Numbered from the stretch's first letter, positions 8,638 through 18,620 are shown. The stretch: 59,255 nucleotides of DNA from Nocardia araoensis NBRC 100135 (GCF_000308435.1 NZ_BAFR01000350.1:1-59255); one strand, 5' to 3'. A program made the numbers and translations. The notes: generated by a model not told the origin, from the letters alone.

Positions 8638-9689
8638 GGGGTTGGGGCGGAAAGAAGGGCACGACGAGACTGTTCGCGCTCGTTGTCGCTGGTGCCACGC
8701 TCGGCGGTTGTGCCTTCGATCCGTCGGCCATCACGATCCCCGGCACTGGCCGCGGCGAGGCATACCGCGTGCATGTCGAATTCGCTACTGTCCTCAACCT
8801 GCCCGCACGGGCGAAGGTGATGGCCAACGGCGTACAGGTGGGTGATCTGGCGGCAGTGACCGTGGTCGACCCCACGGCAACGGTTCCAGGCCATGTGATC
8901 GCGGATCTCGACATCGATCAAGCGGTAGAACTGCCCACCCGCACGACCGCGCAATTGCGGCAGAACACCCTGTTGGGGGACGCCTTCATCGAGCTGACCA
9001 CACCGTCGAACGGATTCGACAACACTCTGGCCGACGGCGGCAGCATCCCGATCGCGCAGACGAAACCAGCTGTGCAGGTGGAAGACGTGATGGCCGGCCT
9101 CGCGATGTTCGTCCAGGGCGGTGCGGTCCACCAATTCCAGGACTTGGTGAACCGCATGAACGCGGTGCTGCCGCAACAACCGCCCGATACAGCTCGCATC
9201 GCGCAGGTCATCGGTGCCGACTTCGAAGACGTCGCCCGGCATCTCGATGAGGTGGACCGCTTCCTCGACGGAATGGAGGCCGATACGGCGGTGGTGCTGG
9301 GCCGCGATCGGGCGTTGCGTGGGCTGCTGAGCGAGCAAGGTACGACCCACGTCACCTCGGCACTGAAGTCCTTGATCCTCGTCCTGGGTGTAGCGGGCGT
9401 GATGGGCGATCTCGTCCACTCCTTCTCCTGGATGACCTCGCTGGTGACAGCGGGCGATGCCGCCGCAAAAGCCTTGATGCCGCTGATGTTCACCAACCGG
9501 CCGTTGGACCTGAACGCGCCGTCGAATCTCAACCGAATCGTGTCGCTCATTCGAGGTCGGATCATTCCGTTCGCCGAGCACGGCGCGAAGGTGAACATCA
9601 TCAGCATCGACGCGGGAACCGGCATCCCTGCCGACGAACAGACCAGCCGGATCATCGACACCCTGCGCATGATCGGAGCCGTGCGATGA
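8634..9689 (+). CDS. mceE: MCE-family lipoprotein E
   Basis: The lipoprotein member of the set (351 residues). A type II signal peptide with lipobox 'LGGC' predicts lipid attachment at Cys26, typical of MceE/LprK-type proteins. The MCE motif follows ('RAKVMANGVQVGDLAAV', residues ~58-75) and then the helical C-terminal domain. It overlaps both neighbours by 4 bases (ATGA), so its translation is coupled within the operon. Confidence 0.9.
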   Translation: MRGWGGKKGTTRLFALVVAGATLGGCAFDPSAITIPGTGRGEAYRVHVEFATVLNLPARAKVMANGVQVGDLAAVTVVDPTATVPGHVIADLDIDQAVELPTRTTAQLRQNTLLGDAFIELTTPSNGFDNTLADGGSIPIAQTKPAVQVEDVMAGLAMFVQGGAVHQFQDLVNRMNAVLPQQPPDTARIAQVIGADFEDVARHLDEVDRFLDGMEADTAVVLGRDRALRGLLSEQGTTHVTSALKSLILVLGVAGVMGDLVHSFSWMTSLVTAGDAAAKALMPLMFTNRPLDLNAPSNLNRIVSLIRGRIIPFAEHGAKVNIISIDAGTGIPADEQTSRIIDTLRMIGAVR

Positions 9690-10654
9690 CATCACGAGTT
9701 CGGGGCCCGGTGGTGTCGCTGGGCAGTCTCGCCGCCGTGTTACTCCTCGGCCTCGCCTACCTCACCTTTGATGTGGTCGGTGTCGACTGGTTCACCAGAT
9801 ACTCCACACTGACTATGACACTGACCAACTCGGGCAGCCTCGGCCCGCACTCGCCGGTCCTTCTGTCCGGCGTCCGGGTCGGCGAGATCGTTTCCGTGCG
9901 CAACGAGAACGGTGGTGTCCAGGTCGGCATGCGCGTGCGGGACGACTACCGCATACCGGTCGCCAGCACGGTGATCATCGAAAACCTCTCCGCTCTGGGC
10001 GAACCGCAGGTCCGATTCACTCCCGTCCAAGGCGGCGACGGATCGTACCTGCGCGACGGACAGCACATCGATACCGCGGCGATCCGTACGCCGACGTCGA
10101 TACCGGAGGTCGCGCGCCAAGTGACTCATCTGATGGAACAACTGGACCCGCAGGCACTGGAAGCCATCATCGAGACCTTCGGCCAGGGGTTGGCCGGCAC
10201 CGACGTCGTCGTCCCGCAACTCGCCCGGTCGACCTCCCTGCTGGCCGCGACCCTGCTGGCCCGAACCGATGCGATCCGAGCCATGCTGGTCGACCTTCAG
10301 GCATTGGGCGCGGACATGGACTGGACCGGTCCGGCGATGAGCGCGGCCGCGCCGGGCTGGACACAGATCGGCGCTTCCATGAACGACCTGGCGCGAGCGA
10401 TCGAGAGGTATGTCCGGATCGGCACCGTGCCGGACATGTATGTCGAGGGCAACGGCGTCATACCGTTCGCCGGTCAACTCACCCGCTATCTGGATGAGAT
10501 GGGTCCGGACCTCGCCCGGTTGGTGCCCGTGCTCACCCCAGCGGCCGCGCAGGCCGCTGGGCAGCTGAGCCGCGTCGACCTCAGCGCGCTGATTTCGCAA
10601 GCACTCGCCGAAACCGGGGACGGCGTCGTGCGCTTGCAGATCAACGTCAAATAG
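9686..10654 (+). CDS. mceF: MCE-family protein F
   Basis: Last MCE protein, 322 residues. N-terminal membrane helix (about residues 8-30), MCE motif 'HSPVLLSGVRVGEIVSV', helical C-terminal domain. It is rather short for MceF, which often has a long variable C-terminal tail, but shows no break. It overlaps mceE by 4 bases and is followed 38 bases later by an Mce-associated gene. Confidence 0.9.
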   Translation: MTSRVRGPVVSLGSLAAVLLLGLAYLTFDVVGVDWFTRYSTLTMTLTNSGSLGPHSPVLLSGVRVGEIVSVRNENGGVQVGMRVRDDYRIPVASTVIIENLSALGEPQVRFTPVQGGDGSYLRDGQHIDTAAIRTPTSIPEVARQVTHLMEQLDPQALEAIIETFGQGLAGTDVVVPQLARSTSLLAATLLARTDAIRAMLVDLQALGADMDWTGPAMSAAAPGWTQIGASMNDLARAIERYVRIGTVPDMYVEGNGVIPFAGQLTRYLDEMGPDLARLVPVLTPAAAQAAGQLSRVDLSALISQALAETGDGVVRLQINVK

Positions 10655-10692
10655 CGGACCGCACAGATCGAAACAACACCGCAGGAGTGCAC

Positions 10693-11310
10693 ATGAGCAT
10701 CGAGACCAACGACCGAATCGGCGAGGAAACGATAACCGACCGGCCTGCACCGGCAGGCGACCGATCCGTAGCGGCTGGGCGGGCATCGTGGACGGTGTCG
10801 ATACGGCCGTCCGGAATCGCACTCGCAGCCGCGTTCATCGCCGTCGTAACGGCGATGGGCGTTTTCGCCGCGCTGTGGCTTTCGACTCGTAGCCAGCTCA
10901 GCGACCGCGACGCCGCAGCCGCGGCCGACCGCCGTGCCGAGCAGGTCGCCACGGATTACGCGGTCGGCGCCTCCACCATCAACTTCCAGGACTACAACGC
11001 GTGGGTCACCAAGCTCAAGGCGAACACCAGCGCGTCGCTGGCGAACAAATTCGACGCCACCGCTCCGAAACTGCGGGAGATCCTGGTGCCGTTGAAATGG
11101 TCCTCGACCGCCACACCGATCAATGCCGTCGTCGCCTCCGAGAACGGCGGCGTGTACAAGGTGAACGTTTTCTTGAACGTCAACTCCACCAGCGCCCAAA
11201 CTCCTGACGGAGGCCAGACGACGGTGACCTACAACGTCACGGTCGACTCGGGTGCGGGATGGAAGATCACCGATGTCGGAGGTATGGACGGCGCTCTGCC
11301 GTTGAAATGA
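10693..11310 (+). CDS. Mce-associated membrane protein (Mas-like)
   Basis: A 205-residue protein with a hydrophilic N-terminus, one membrane helix (about residues 40-62, 'GIALAAAFIAVVTAMGVFAA') and an extracytoplasmic domain of the Mce-associated type ('NFQDYNAWVTKLKANTS', 'TVDSGAGWKITDVGG'). The ATG at 10693 is chosen because AGGAG stands 5 bases before it; a GTG lies 6 bases upstream. Such proteins stabilise or assist Mce complexes. Only one copy is present, whereas many mce operons have two or more. Confidence 0.82.
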   Translation: MSIETNDRIGEETITDRPAPAGDRSVAAGRASWTVSIRPSGIALAAAFIAVVTAMGVFAALWLSTRSQLSDRDAAAAADRRAEQVATDYAVGASTINFQDYNAWVTKLKANTSASLANKFDATAPKLREILVPLKWSSTATPINAVVASENGGVYKVNVFLNVNSTSAQTPDGGQTTVTYNVTVDSGAGWKITDVGGMDGALPLK

Positions 11311-11397
11311 CCACTCCTGGCGACCTCGTTCTGGTTCATCATGCTGCCGCCGACGATGGTCGCTTCGGGATGGGCGGGCTGGACATGCGATCACCAT

Positions 11398-11466
11398 ATA
11401 ACGGTTACAATGTTGCCATTATCACTTGACCGGGCGGCATATATCGGCAACACTGTAACCATTATG
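11398..11466. promoter_or_regulatory. Double 25-bp palindrome (copy b), start codon embedded
   Basis: Palindromes at 11398-11422 (ATAACGGTTAC, AAT, GTTGCCATTAT) and 11441-11465 (ATATCGGCAACACTGTAACC then ATTAT), 43 bp apart centre to centre. The start codon of the hydrolase gene at 11464 overlaps the last bases, leaving no room for a Shine-Dalgarno downstream of the palindrome. A leaderless transcript under a TetR-type repressor is the simplest reading. Confidence 0.7.
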
Positions 11467-12318
11467 AGTAGACGAGTAGCTGTCGATGACTACATCGATC
11501 CTGATTCGCGCTTCGTGAGCGTCGAAGGTCAGAACCTTCACTACAAGCGATCGGGGACGGGGCGATCGGTACTGCTCCTGCACGGCAGCGGCTCGTCGCT
11601 GCACTGTTTCGACCAGGTGGCCGCAACTTTGTCGTCGTCTTTCGACGTGATTCGCCCCGACCTGCCCGGCTTCGGCCTCACGGGGCCGCGCACCGACCGC
11701 GACTACCGGGTGCAGACATATGCCAAGACGGTCGCCGCCTTCTTGAATTCCCTCGGAGTGGTCAGTGCTTCGGTGGTAGGCAATTCGCTCGGCGGCAACA
11801 TCGCCTGGAATTTCGCACTGGATTACCCGCAGCATGTGGATCGGCTCGTGCTGATCAATGCCACCGGCTATCCGGGCAAGTCGCTGCCGTTGGCGCTGCG
11901 GCTGGCACGCAATCCGATCGGTCGAGTGTTGTTGCCCCGCTTGGCTTCTCGGTCGGCCACCGCACGCAATTTGCGCTCGGCGGTCGGGTCACGATCGTCG
12001 GTGGTGGACGACGAGATGATCGACCGGGTCTACGCGATGCTGACCAGGCTCGGCAACCAACAGGCATTCATCGACTTCGCGAATACCGACCAGATCGACC
12101 GCACCGCCGAGATTCCGGCCATCACCGCGCCCACTCTCGTGTTGCGTAGCGCGTCTATCGACGGCCAGCACTTCACCCGCGATATCCCCGGCAGCCACGA
12201 ACGAGTCCACCCCGGCGGCGGCCACCTGCTCCCCGATGAAGATCCGGCGTGGGTGGCAGGCGCGGTCCTGGACTTCCTGACCACCGAGGTGACCGCACAG
12301 ACGAAGGAAAAGCGATGA
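11464..12318 (+). CDS. Alpha/beta hydrolase (possibly a meta-cleavage product hydrolase)
   Basis: A 284-residue alpha/beta hydrolase of the MhpC/HsaD type. The oxyanion region is 'LLLHGSGSS' (about residue 35), the nucleophile elbow is 'VVGNSLGGNIA' (Ser at about residue 105), the acid lies in the strand after 'APTLVLR', and the His is in 'HPGGGHLLPDEDP'. These fit C-C bond hydrolysis of ring-cleavage products, though esterase activity is possible. The start is the ATG inside the palindrome. It overlaps the next gene by ATGA, and the third gene is an aromatic hydroxylase, which supports an aromatic pathway. Confidence 0.85.
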   Translation: MSRRVAVDDYIDPDSRFVSVEGQNLHYKRSGTGRSVLLLHGSGSSLHCFDQVAATLSSSFDVIRPDLPGFGLTGPRTDRDYRVQTYAKTVAAFLNSLGVVSASVVGNSLGGNIAWNFALDYPQHVDRLVLINATGYPGKSLPLALRLARNPIGRVLLPRLASRSATARNLRSAVGSRSSVVDDEMIDRVYAMLTRLGNQQAFIDFANTDQIDRTAEIPAITAPTLVLRSASIDGQHFTRDIPGSHERVHPGGGHLLPDEDPAWVAGAVLDFLTTEVTAQTKEKR

Positions 12319-13211
12319 AGTACTTCGTGGCCCGCGGCGAGACCCGTCGCTTGGGCGGGCCCACCCGGCATGAGCTACGCGGTGAGTTCCTCCAATGCGG
12401 CGATGGAATCAGTCACTACGAGCTGAGCGGGCCCGCCGGGGCAGAAACCGTCGTCTTCGCGGGCGGTCTCACTGTCCCCCTGTTCTACTGGGACGAACTC
12501 GCCGCCGAACTGCACCGGCGCGGATTCCGCACGCTTACCTACAGCGCCTACGGACGGGGCTATTCCGATCGGGTGCAGGCACGCTACGACGAGGCGCTGT
12601 TCGTGCGGCAACTCACCGACCTGACCGAGCGACTGGAGTTGTCCCAGCCGTACCACCTCGTCGGAACTTCGATGGGTGCGCTGGTGAGCATGGCTTTCGC
12701 CGAGCGGCACGTCGACCGGTTGGCTACCTTGACGTTGGCGGGCCCCGCTGGGTTGCAGCCCGCACCTGCCGCCGCACGGCTGTTGCGCCACGAGTTCTTG
12801 GGAACCGTCCTGGCCAAGAGTCTGGGTAGCAGAATGCTCGACCGGCACCTCTCGCACAACGTGCGCGATCCGCAGCAGTCCGCAGCACTCACCGCAATGG
12901 TGCGGGAGTGCTACCAGTTCGAAGGCTCGATCTACGCGTTGGCCGCCACGATCGCCGACTTTCCGCTGGGCGGCCGCCAGGATCTCTACCGGCGAACCGG
13001 CCACCTGCCGGTGCCGAAGATGCTGCTGTGGGGCGATCGAGATCAGGTCACTCCTATCAGGAGCTTCGACGAGGTGTGCGCGTTGCTGATGCCCACCGAG
13101 TCGCACATCTTCTCGCCCTGCGGGCACATGGTCCCCTATGAGGAGCCCGTCCAAATGAGTTCCCGATTCGCCGCTTTCGTCGACGCCGCCAAGGAAGGGA
13201 TGCACCGATGA
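12315..13211 (+). CDS. Second alpha/beta hydrolase
   Basis: A 298-residue hydrolase, distinct from its neighbour. The nucleophile elbow is 'LVGTSMGALVS' (Ser about residue 118), followed by 'HVDRLATLTLAGPAGL'; the acid is in 'LLWGDRDQVTP' and the His in 'PCGHMVPYEEP'. ATG at 12315 overlaps the previous stop; the end overlaps the hydroxylase start by 4 bases. The three genes form one coupled unit. The substrate is unknown. Confidence 0.85.
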   Translation: MKYFVARGETRRLGGPTRHELRGEFLQCGDGISHYELSGPAGAETVVFAGGLTVPLFYWDELAAELHRRGFRTLTYSAYGRGYSDRVQARYDEALFVRQLTDLTERLELSQPYHLVGTSMGALVSMAFAERHVDRLATLTLAGPAGLQPAPAAARLLRHEFLGTVLAKSLGSRMLDRHLSHNVRDPQQSAALTAMVRECYQFEGSIYALAATIADFPLGGRQDLYRRTGHLPVPKMLLWGDRDQVTPIRSFDEVCALLMPTESHIFSPCGHMVPYEEPVQMSSRFAAFVDAAKEGMHR

Positions 13212-14794
13212 CGACCCAGCCGAACACCGATATCGTCGATGTCCTCGTCGTCGGCGCCGGGCCGACCGGCACCGCCTTGGCGATCGATCTGACCCGGCGC
13301 GGACGGGTGGTGCGGATCATCGACAAGGCCGCACACGCCTTCGAGGGTTCGCGAGCGAAGGGAGTCCAGCCGCGCACCCTGGAAGTGTTCGAAGACCTCG
13401 GCGTCCTCGATGGCATTCGCGCCGGCGGAGCCGACTACCCGCTGCTGGGCATCCATGCGGGTCCGCTGAACATTCCTTGGCGCATGATCTCGCATGCCGA
13501 CGTGAGCTCGGATGTGCCGCATCCGAATACGTGGTTGATCCCCCAGTTCCGCACCGACGCCGCACTGCGCGCCGGACTGTGGCGGCTGGGCGTGTCCGTC
13601 GAATCCAACTGTGAACTGATTGGATTCGAACAGCATCCGGATACGGTCGTGGCGACGGTTTCCGGTCTTGACGGTGTGACCGAGATCAGCGCTCGCTACC
13701 TGGTCGGTGCCGACGGTGGGGCCAGCACGGTCCGGAAAACCGCGGGCATCGGCTTCGAGGGAACAACGGACGAAGCCGATCGGGTGATCATCGTCGACGC
13801 CGTGGTGGACGGCCTTTCCCGGGACCGCTGGCATGTGTGGCCCCGTCCGGGTGGCCGGTTCGTCGGCGCGTGTCCGCTGCCGCATTCCGATCGGTTCCAG
13901 GTGATGATCCGTCTGCGCCCCGATGAGGAGCCCGACCTCGACGAGGGCAGCCTGAACGCTCGCATCCGCAAGCAGACCGGCGACAAACACATCCGTTTGT
14001 CGCATATCAGCTGGAAGTCGGTGTTCCGCCCCAACATTCGCCTGGCTGAACGCTACCGTTCGGGTCGGGTGTTCGTCGCCGGTGACGCCGCTCATGTCCA
14101 TCCCCCCACGGGTGCGCAAGGACTGAACACCGGTGTGCAGGACGCCTACAACCTGGGCTGGAAACTCGGTCAAGTGCTCGCCGACGCACCGGACAGCCTG
14201 CTCGACACCTACGAAGCCGAGCGTCAGCCGATCGCGGCCGGGGTCTTGGGCTTGTCGATCGAGAAGTATCAGGGTCTGTCCAAGCTCGACCCGTCATCCC
14301 TCAAACGCGGCGATGACGAACGCCAACTGGGCGTCAATTACCGCGGCGGACCCCTGGCGGCGGATGATGCCCAACGAACAGCGACGCTGCGGGTGGGCGA
14401 TCGCGCGCCGGACGCGAGATTGCTGAGCGCGATAGGGGGATCGCAGCGGCTGTTCGATCTCTTCGCCGGACCGCATTTCACCGCGATCGCCTACGGTCCC
14501 GCCGCGGCCAGGGACCTGGCCGCACTGCCGTGGCCCGCGAAAGGCGCGGCGCTGAGACGGGTCGCCGTCGACAGCGGTGATCTGGTGGAGGCCGATGTGG
14601 TCCTCGCCGACATCACCGAGTCCTTTGCCCGGATCTACGGCCTGACCGACTCCACCCTGCTGCTGATCCGCCCCGACGGTTACATCGGCTCGATCGCCAC
14701 CACCGATCGGATTGCGCGCACACTGAAATCCATCATTGCGATGACCCCGGCGGTCGAATCTCCGGTGACACAGACCATCGGGAGGGAAGAGTGA
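13208..14794 (+). CDS. FAD-dependent aromatic hydroxylase (MhpA/PHBH-like)
   Basis: A 528-residue group A flavoprotein monooxygenase. The Rossmann GxGxxG is 'VVGAGPTGTALA' (residues 13-24), the DG motif is 'YLVGADGGASTVR' (about residue 165) and the GD motif is 'FVAGDAAHVHPPTGAQGLNTG' type (about residues 290-310). The C-terminal thioredoxin-like domain seen in phenol/3-hydroxyphenylpropionate hydroxylases is present. It would use NAD(P)H and O2 to hydroxylate a phenolic ring, feeding a ring-cleavage route together with the two hydrolases upstream. Paralogue: 18878-20476. Confidence 0.87.
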   Translation: MTTQPNTDIVDVLVVGAGPTGTALAIDLTRRGRVVRIIDKAAHAFEGSRAKGVQPRTLEVFEDLGVLDGIRAGGADYPLLGIHAGPLNIPWRMISHADVSSDVPHPNTWLIPQFRTDAALRAGLWRLGVSVESNCELIGFEQHPDTVVATVSGLDGVTEISARYLVGADGGASTVRKTAGIGFEGTTDEADRVIIVDAVVDGLSRDRWHVWPRPGGRFVGACPLPHSDRFQVMIRLRPDEEPDLDEGSLNARIRKQTGDKHIRLSHISWKSVFRPNIRLAERYRSGRVFVAGDAAHVHPPTGAQGLNTGVQDAYNLGWKLGQVLADAPDSLLDTYEAERQPIAAGVLGLSIEKYQGLSKLDPSSLKRGDDERQLGVNYRGGPLAADDAQRTATLRVGDRAPDARLLSAIGGSQRLFDLFAGPHFTAIAYGPAAARDLAALPWPAKGAALRRVAVDSGDLVEADVVLADITESFARIYGLTDSTLLLIRPDGYIGSIATTDRIARTLKSIIAMTPAVESPVTQTIGREE

Positions 14795-15249
14795 ACCGCG
14801 GCGGCTCACTCGTCCTGGTGGGCTCGGCTATGGACGAGAGGTGCACGGTAATCGCTGCGGCGACGTCCTGTGTGGCGCGGAGACCTCGCCGACCTGACGA
14901 GGTTCGGATTTCGCAGGCCCGACCAAGGTCCGGCTGCCGCCGTCAGCGTTGCTGAGGGCGCGTTCATGAGATCGGAAATGCGATGTTGTGGCACCTGATG
15001 GTCGACTTCGGTCTGGGTTCCCCCTTGCATTTCGTCGCCTCCCGCGAGGCGGCTGTAACGTTCGCGCGGGAGGCGATCGAAAAGGGCTGGGCGCGGGCCG
15101 CCGCCGTCGATGACCGCGTGGACCACAGCTACCCAACGATGCCGTGCCAAGTCTTGTATGCGCCACCAAGGCCGGATTCCGCGCGCATGTTCTGATACAC
15201 CCGGGAGCTCGATGCTGCCCGGCGCAGCGCTTCACCAGGCAGCCGTTCG
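14795..15249. other. Gene-poor stretch
   Basis: No convincing gene. A 70-codon frame at 14983-15195 (MLWHLMVDFGLG...) has ordinary high-GC composition but no recognisable domain and no good ribosome-binding site. It may be part of the degraded material that continues to 16.1 kb. Confidence 0.4.
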
Positions 15250-15428
15250 AGCGGCGTTGGCCGATGCGCGTCGGCCCGAGGGGGCACCGCGAGCTCGTCG
15301 GGGCGATCACAGCCGGTGATGTGGACCGGCTGTGAGGCATCACCGAATGGCACAACCGAGCGGCCCGCGCCGACCGCGCGTTCAAGGTCACCAGAGCCAT
15401 GATCGAGTGGTCTCGGGCGCCTTCATAG
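15250..15428 (+). pseudogene. Remnant resembling a GntR (FCD domain) C-terminus
   Basis: The translated stretch 'GHRELVGAITAGDVDRL' followed, after an in-frame stop, by 'GITEWHNRAARADR' looks like the last helices of a GntR-family FCD ligand domain (the 'EHRALVDAIAAGD' region). No start, no winged helix and an internal stop. The assignment rests on one motif and is tentative. Confidence 0.3.
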
Positions 15429-15439
15429 GATCTCGGCGG

Positions 15440-15702
15440 TTCGCCCGATGATGTCGGTGGCTACCTCGCGAGTGAGGGGGGCCGGGGTCGTGACCGGTCA
15501 GGGCCTCGATGGCTTCTTGGGCGTCGATGTCGAACATTGCTTCGGCGGTGAGCAGTGCGGCGCGGGTCCGCGCGTAGCGGCTGGTCGTCCCTTCGGGTAC
15601 TCCGGCCTGCCTGTCGACGGCGCGGTGGGTGAATCCGCGACTGCCTTCGGTGGCCAGCACGCTGATCGCCGCCGCACCGACTCTATTCTTGTGACTGCCC
15701 AT
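15440..15702 (-). pseudogene. TetR-family N-terminal remnant
   Basis: Minus-strand translation from 15702 gives a TetR helix-turn-helix ('AAISVLATEGSRGFTHRAVD', then 'RQAGVPEGTTSRYARTRAALL') similar to the intact TetR at 40233-40832 ('AAIEVLADHGVRGLTHRAVD'). After about 70 residues the frame turns into Arg/His-rich sequence with no ligand domain, so the gene is cut off or frameshifted. Confidence 0.55.
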
Positions 15703-15725
15703 ATCGGTGATGCTCCTTAGCCAGT

Positions 15726-16076
15726 TCACGTGCTGTCGCTACAGCCGTCGGAGTTCACTGCGGCCACCTCGCCGGGATGGCCGGCGACAGGGATTGTCAG
15801 CCCTGGCCATCCGGTCAGACGACGCACGCTGTCGCGAATCAGAACGGTCAGTAGCCGCAGGTTGGAATCGGGGGTGAGATGAATGAACGGGATGATCGCG
15901 GCGACGGCCTTGACGCGTGAGTCGGTGGCGCCCATGACCAGAGCGTGTCCACCGGACGGGCTCGCACCCCACACCCCGACTCGTTGGGGATCGACGCGGG
16001 GGTCGCGCGACAGCACGTCGAGTGCGGCGTGGAACGTCCGCAGTTGCCGCCGGTATCGCCCAGTAATATCGGACAC
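15726..16076 (-). pseudogene. Alpha/beta hydrolase internal fragment
   Basis: About 115 codons that contain a nucleophile-elbow-like block 'VGVWGASPSGGHALVMGATD' followed by 'SRVKAVAAIIPFI', typical of dienelactone-hydrolase/acetyl-xylan-esterase-like proteins. It lacks the N-terminal third and the C-terminal catalytic His. The open frame begins inside the palindrome at 16066-16090, so this is a decayed gene whose promoter-proximal end was replaced. A related fragment lies at 22370-22685. Confidence 0.55.
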
Positions 16077-16134
16077 ACTGTTGCCGATCTAGCTGGCCGG
16101 AATGCCGCATAACGGCAACGATGTTGCCATTATG
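16066..16134. promoter_or_regulatory. Double 25-bp palindrome (copy c), start codon embedded
   Basis: Palindromes at 16066-16090 and 16109-16133, again 43 bp centre to centre. The second is nearly perfect: ATAACGGCAAC, GAT, GTTGCCATTAT. It ends in the ATG (16132) of the MFS gene. The outer palindrome touches the minus-strand hydrolase remnant, so the site may once have served two divergent genes. Confidence 0.72.
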
Positions 16135-17418
16135 GTGACTCGATCAGCGACGCACGACGCCGTCCCCTTGTATCCGCACCGCTCCATCGCGCGCGAACCC
16201 CACTTCAGGTCGATGGCGCGAATCGGTTACGCCTTCGCCGTGGTCATGCTCGGCACGACCCTGCCGACGCCGCTGTACACGCTGTATGCCGCCCAGCTCG
16301 GGTTCTCCATCGGCATGTCCACCACAATTTTCGCCACCTACGCCGCCGGAGTCGTCGCGGCACGCATTCTGTTCGGCCGATGGTCGGACACGCTCGGACG
16401 TCGACCGCTGCTCATTGCCGGACTGGCCTGTTCCGCGGCCAGTTCCCTGGTCTTTCTCACTGCTGGGCCGGTGTGGCAGTTACTGGTCGGACGGGCGCTC
16501 TCGGGACTGTCGGCCGGCATCTTCACCGGTACCGCAACCGCAATGATCGTCGAAGCCGCCCCTGTGAAATGGAAGAACCGAGCCACTACGGTCGCCGGCG
16601 TCGCAAATATCGGGGGACTGGGCATAGGGCCAACACTGTCGGGGGTGCTGGCGCAATACGTTCCGTGGCCTCTGCACTGCGTCTTCCTTGTGCATCTGGC
16701 GATGATCGGTGTAGCCGCGCTCGCGATCGTGCAGGTGAACGAGACCGTTGCGACGCTGCCCGGAACTCTGCTCACTACGCAGCGGCTGTCCATTCCGCCT
16801 CAGGCGCGGGGTGTGTTCACCCGCGCGGCACTCGCCGCATGCGCTGGTTTCTGCGTAATCGGTCTGTTCACGTCGGTCGTGCCGACGTTTCTGCGCGAAT
16901 CTCTGCACGTTCACGACAAGGCCATGGCCGGCTTGCTGGTTTCCGCGGCGTTCGCCGCGTCCGCGGCCACCCAAGCGTTCACCAGGACGCTACCTGCCTC
17001 CAAGGCCATGATCCTCGGTTGTGTGGCCCTGATACTCGGCGCCGCGCTGCTCGCCGCAGCGTTGAGCACTCGGTCGGTGGTCATGCTCAGCGCGGCTGCG
17101 CTGGTTACCGGCCTCGGGCATGGCGCGAGCTTCGGCAAGGGGCTCGGCGCGGTAGTGGAAGCGGCTCCGCAATCGCGGCGCGGCGAGATCGCCTCCGCCT
17201 ATTTCGTCGTGGCCTACTTCGCGATTTCCGTTCCGATCCTGGGCGTCGGCTTCGCCGCCCAGCACTGGAGCCCGTCCCGCATCGGCATCGTCTTCGGAGC
17301 AGTGGTCGCCGCCGTGGCCACGGTGGCGCTCCTCGGCACGATCTGCGCCGCCCGCCCCGGCGAGTCACCCGACCCGGCGACAACGCGTGACGCGAGGCTG
17401 CGATTCGGACCTGGATGA
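16132..17418 (+). CDS. MFS transporter
   Basis: A 428-residue major facilitator with about 12 hydrophobic segments. The A-motif between helices 2 and 3 is visible ('GRWSDTLGRRPLL', about residues 82-94), along with a helix 4-5 stretch 'GRALSGLSAGIFTGTATAM'. I prefer the ATG at 16132, directly at the palindrome, over an in-frame ATG at 16102 that lies between and inside the repeats. It could import the substrate of the local pathway or export an intermediate. Confidence 0.85.
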   Translation: MVTRSATHDAVPLYPHRSIAREPHFRSMARIGYAFAVVMLGTTLPTPLYTLYAAQLGFSIGMSTTIFATYAAGVVAARILFGRWSDTLGRRPLLIAGLACSAASSLVFLTAGPVWQLLVGRALSGLSAGIFTGTATAMIVEAAPVKWKNRATTVAGVANIGGLGIGPTLSGVLAQYVPWPLHCVFLVHLAMIGVAALAIVQVNETVATLPGTLLTTQRLSIPPQARGVFTRAALAACAGFCVIGLFTSVVPTFLRESLHVHDKAMAGLLVSAAFAASAATQAFTRTLPASKAMILGCVALILGAALLAAALSTRSVVMLSAAALVTGLGHGASFGKGLGAVVEAAPQSRRGEIASAYFVVAYFAISVPILGVGFAAQHWSPSRIGIVFGAVVAAVATVALLGTICAARPGESPDPATTRDARLRFGPG

Positions 17419-17497
17419 TCATTCGCGGCAGCGCCCCCGCCGAACGCGTCCGTGAGTCGTTTCTCGCCGACGGCACTGGCTTCCGCCGCCTCCGCAA

Positions 17498-18620
17498 TCA
17501 GAACCAGCACCCGCTGTTGACTGGTCCGACGCTCTCGACCTGGACTATTTCATGCAATCCCGGTCCGGAGCCGACGCGCTGTTCCACCAGTACACGCCCG
17601 AGGACGTCTACTGGGGGCAATTCGGTGGGGCACTGGAGAACCTGGCCGCGGGAACCACGACAGTCGTCGACACGTCGCAATGCTCGTATACGCCCGAGCG
17701 CACCGACGCCGCGCTTGAAGGAATCCGCCGATCCGGGATGCGGTGCGTGTTCAGCTTCTCGCCTTCGTTCGGCGATCATGAGCCGGATCCATCGTATGCC
17801 CACCCGGAAGACATCCATCGCCTCGTCGACACCACCGGTGCAGCCGACGACGGATCGCTCGTCCGCCTCGCACTGGGCTATCACGTCGATGAGGATTTGT
17901 TGGAGCTTGCCCGCGACCTCGGTGCCCATGTTCGCGTATGTCAATGACACCAGCTGGGGTCATGTGCTCGAGCAGTTCGAGAAGGAGGTACTGCTCGGGC
18001 CCTGGGTCACCTTCATCCACTGCCTCGGTCTCGAGGACGCCGCGTGGCGAGCCATCGAACGGACCGGTGGCAAGGTGTCGGTCTCCGCGAGCGCTGAGCA
18101 GTCGCTCGCCATCCGTCAGCCGGCCTTGCAGACGGCCCTGGAGCATGGCATTCCGACGAGTTCCGGCACGGACACGGTGGGCATCGCACCTGTCGACTTC
18201 TTCTCCCAGATGCGTGCGGCCATCCGCAGCCGCATCCACGCGGCGAGACAGAGCGACTCACCTGAGGTTCCGCCGATCACGGTGCGGAACATACTTCGAA
18301 TGGCAACACTCGGCGGAGCCCAGGGGGCGCATCTCGACCATCTCGTCGTTACACCGGGCAAGCGGGCGGACGTCATCGCGCTGAACGGCCGCACGCTCAA
18401 CGCTGGACCGGTGAATCACGCGCCGGGCGCCGTCGTCCAGCATATGGACACCAGTAACGTCGACACCGTGATTGTGGACGGGCGCGTCGTCAAGCGCGAT
18501 GGCCGACGGGTCGGCGTGGACGTCGAAGCTGTACTGCAGCAACTCGAACGCTCGGCCGCCGGGCTCGTGAGTCGTTCCCGAGCGACCAATATCCTCTTCA
18601 CGGGGTGCAGGCAGCAGTAG
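17498..18620 (+). pseudogene. Amidohydrolase (AtzA/SsnA-like), truncated and frameshifted
   Basis: Two overlapping frames together encode most of an amidohydrolase. The first (to 17947) carries 'YTPEDVYWGQFGGALENLAAG' and 'TTTVVDTSQC'; the second (from about 17941) carries 'LGPWVTFIHCLGL', 'TSSGTDTVG' with the metal Asp, and the C-terminal barrel strand 'GKRADVIALNG'. The N-terminal 60-90 residues with the HxH metal motif are missing and the frame changes near 17938. It should be non-functional. An intact relative is at 25391-26848, but the two are not close copies. Confidence 0.75.
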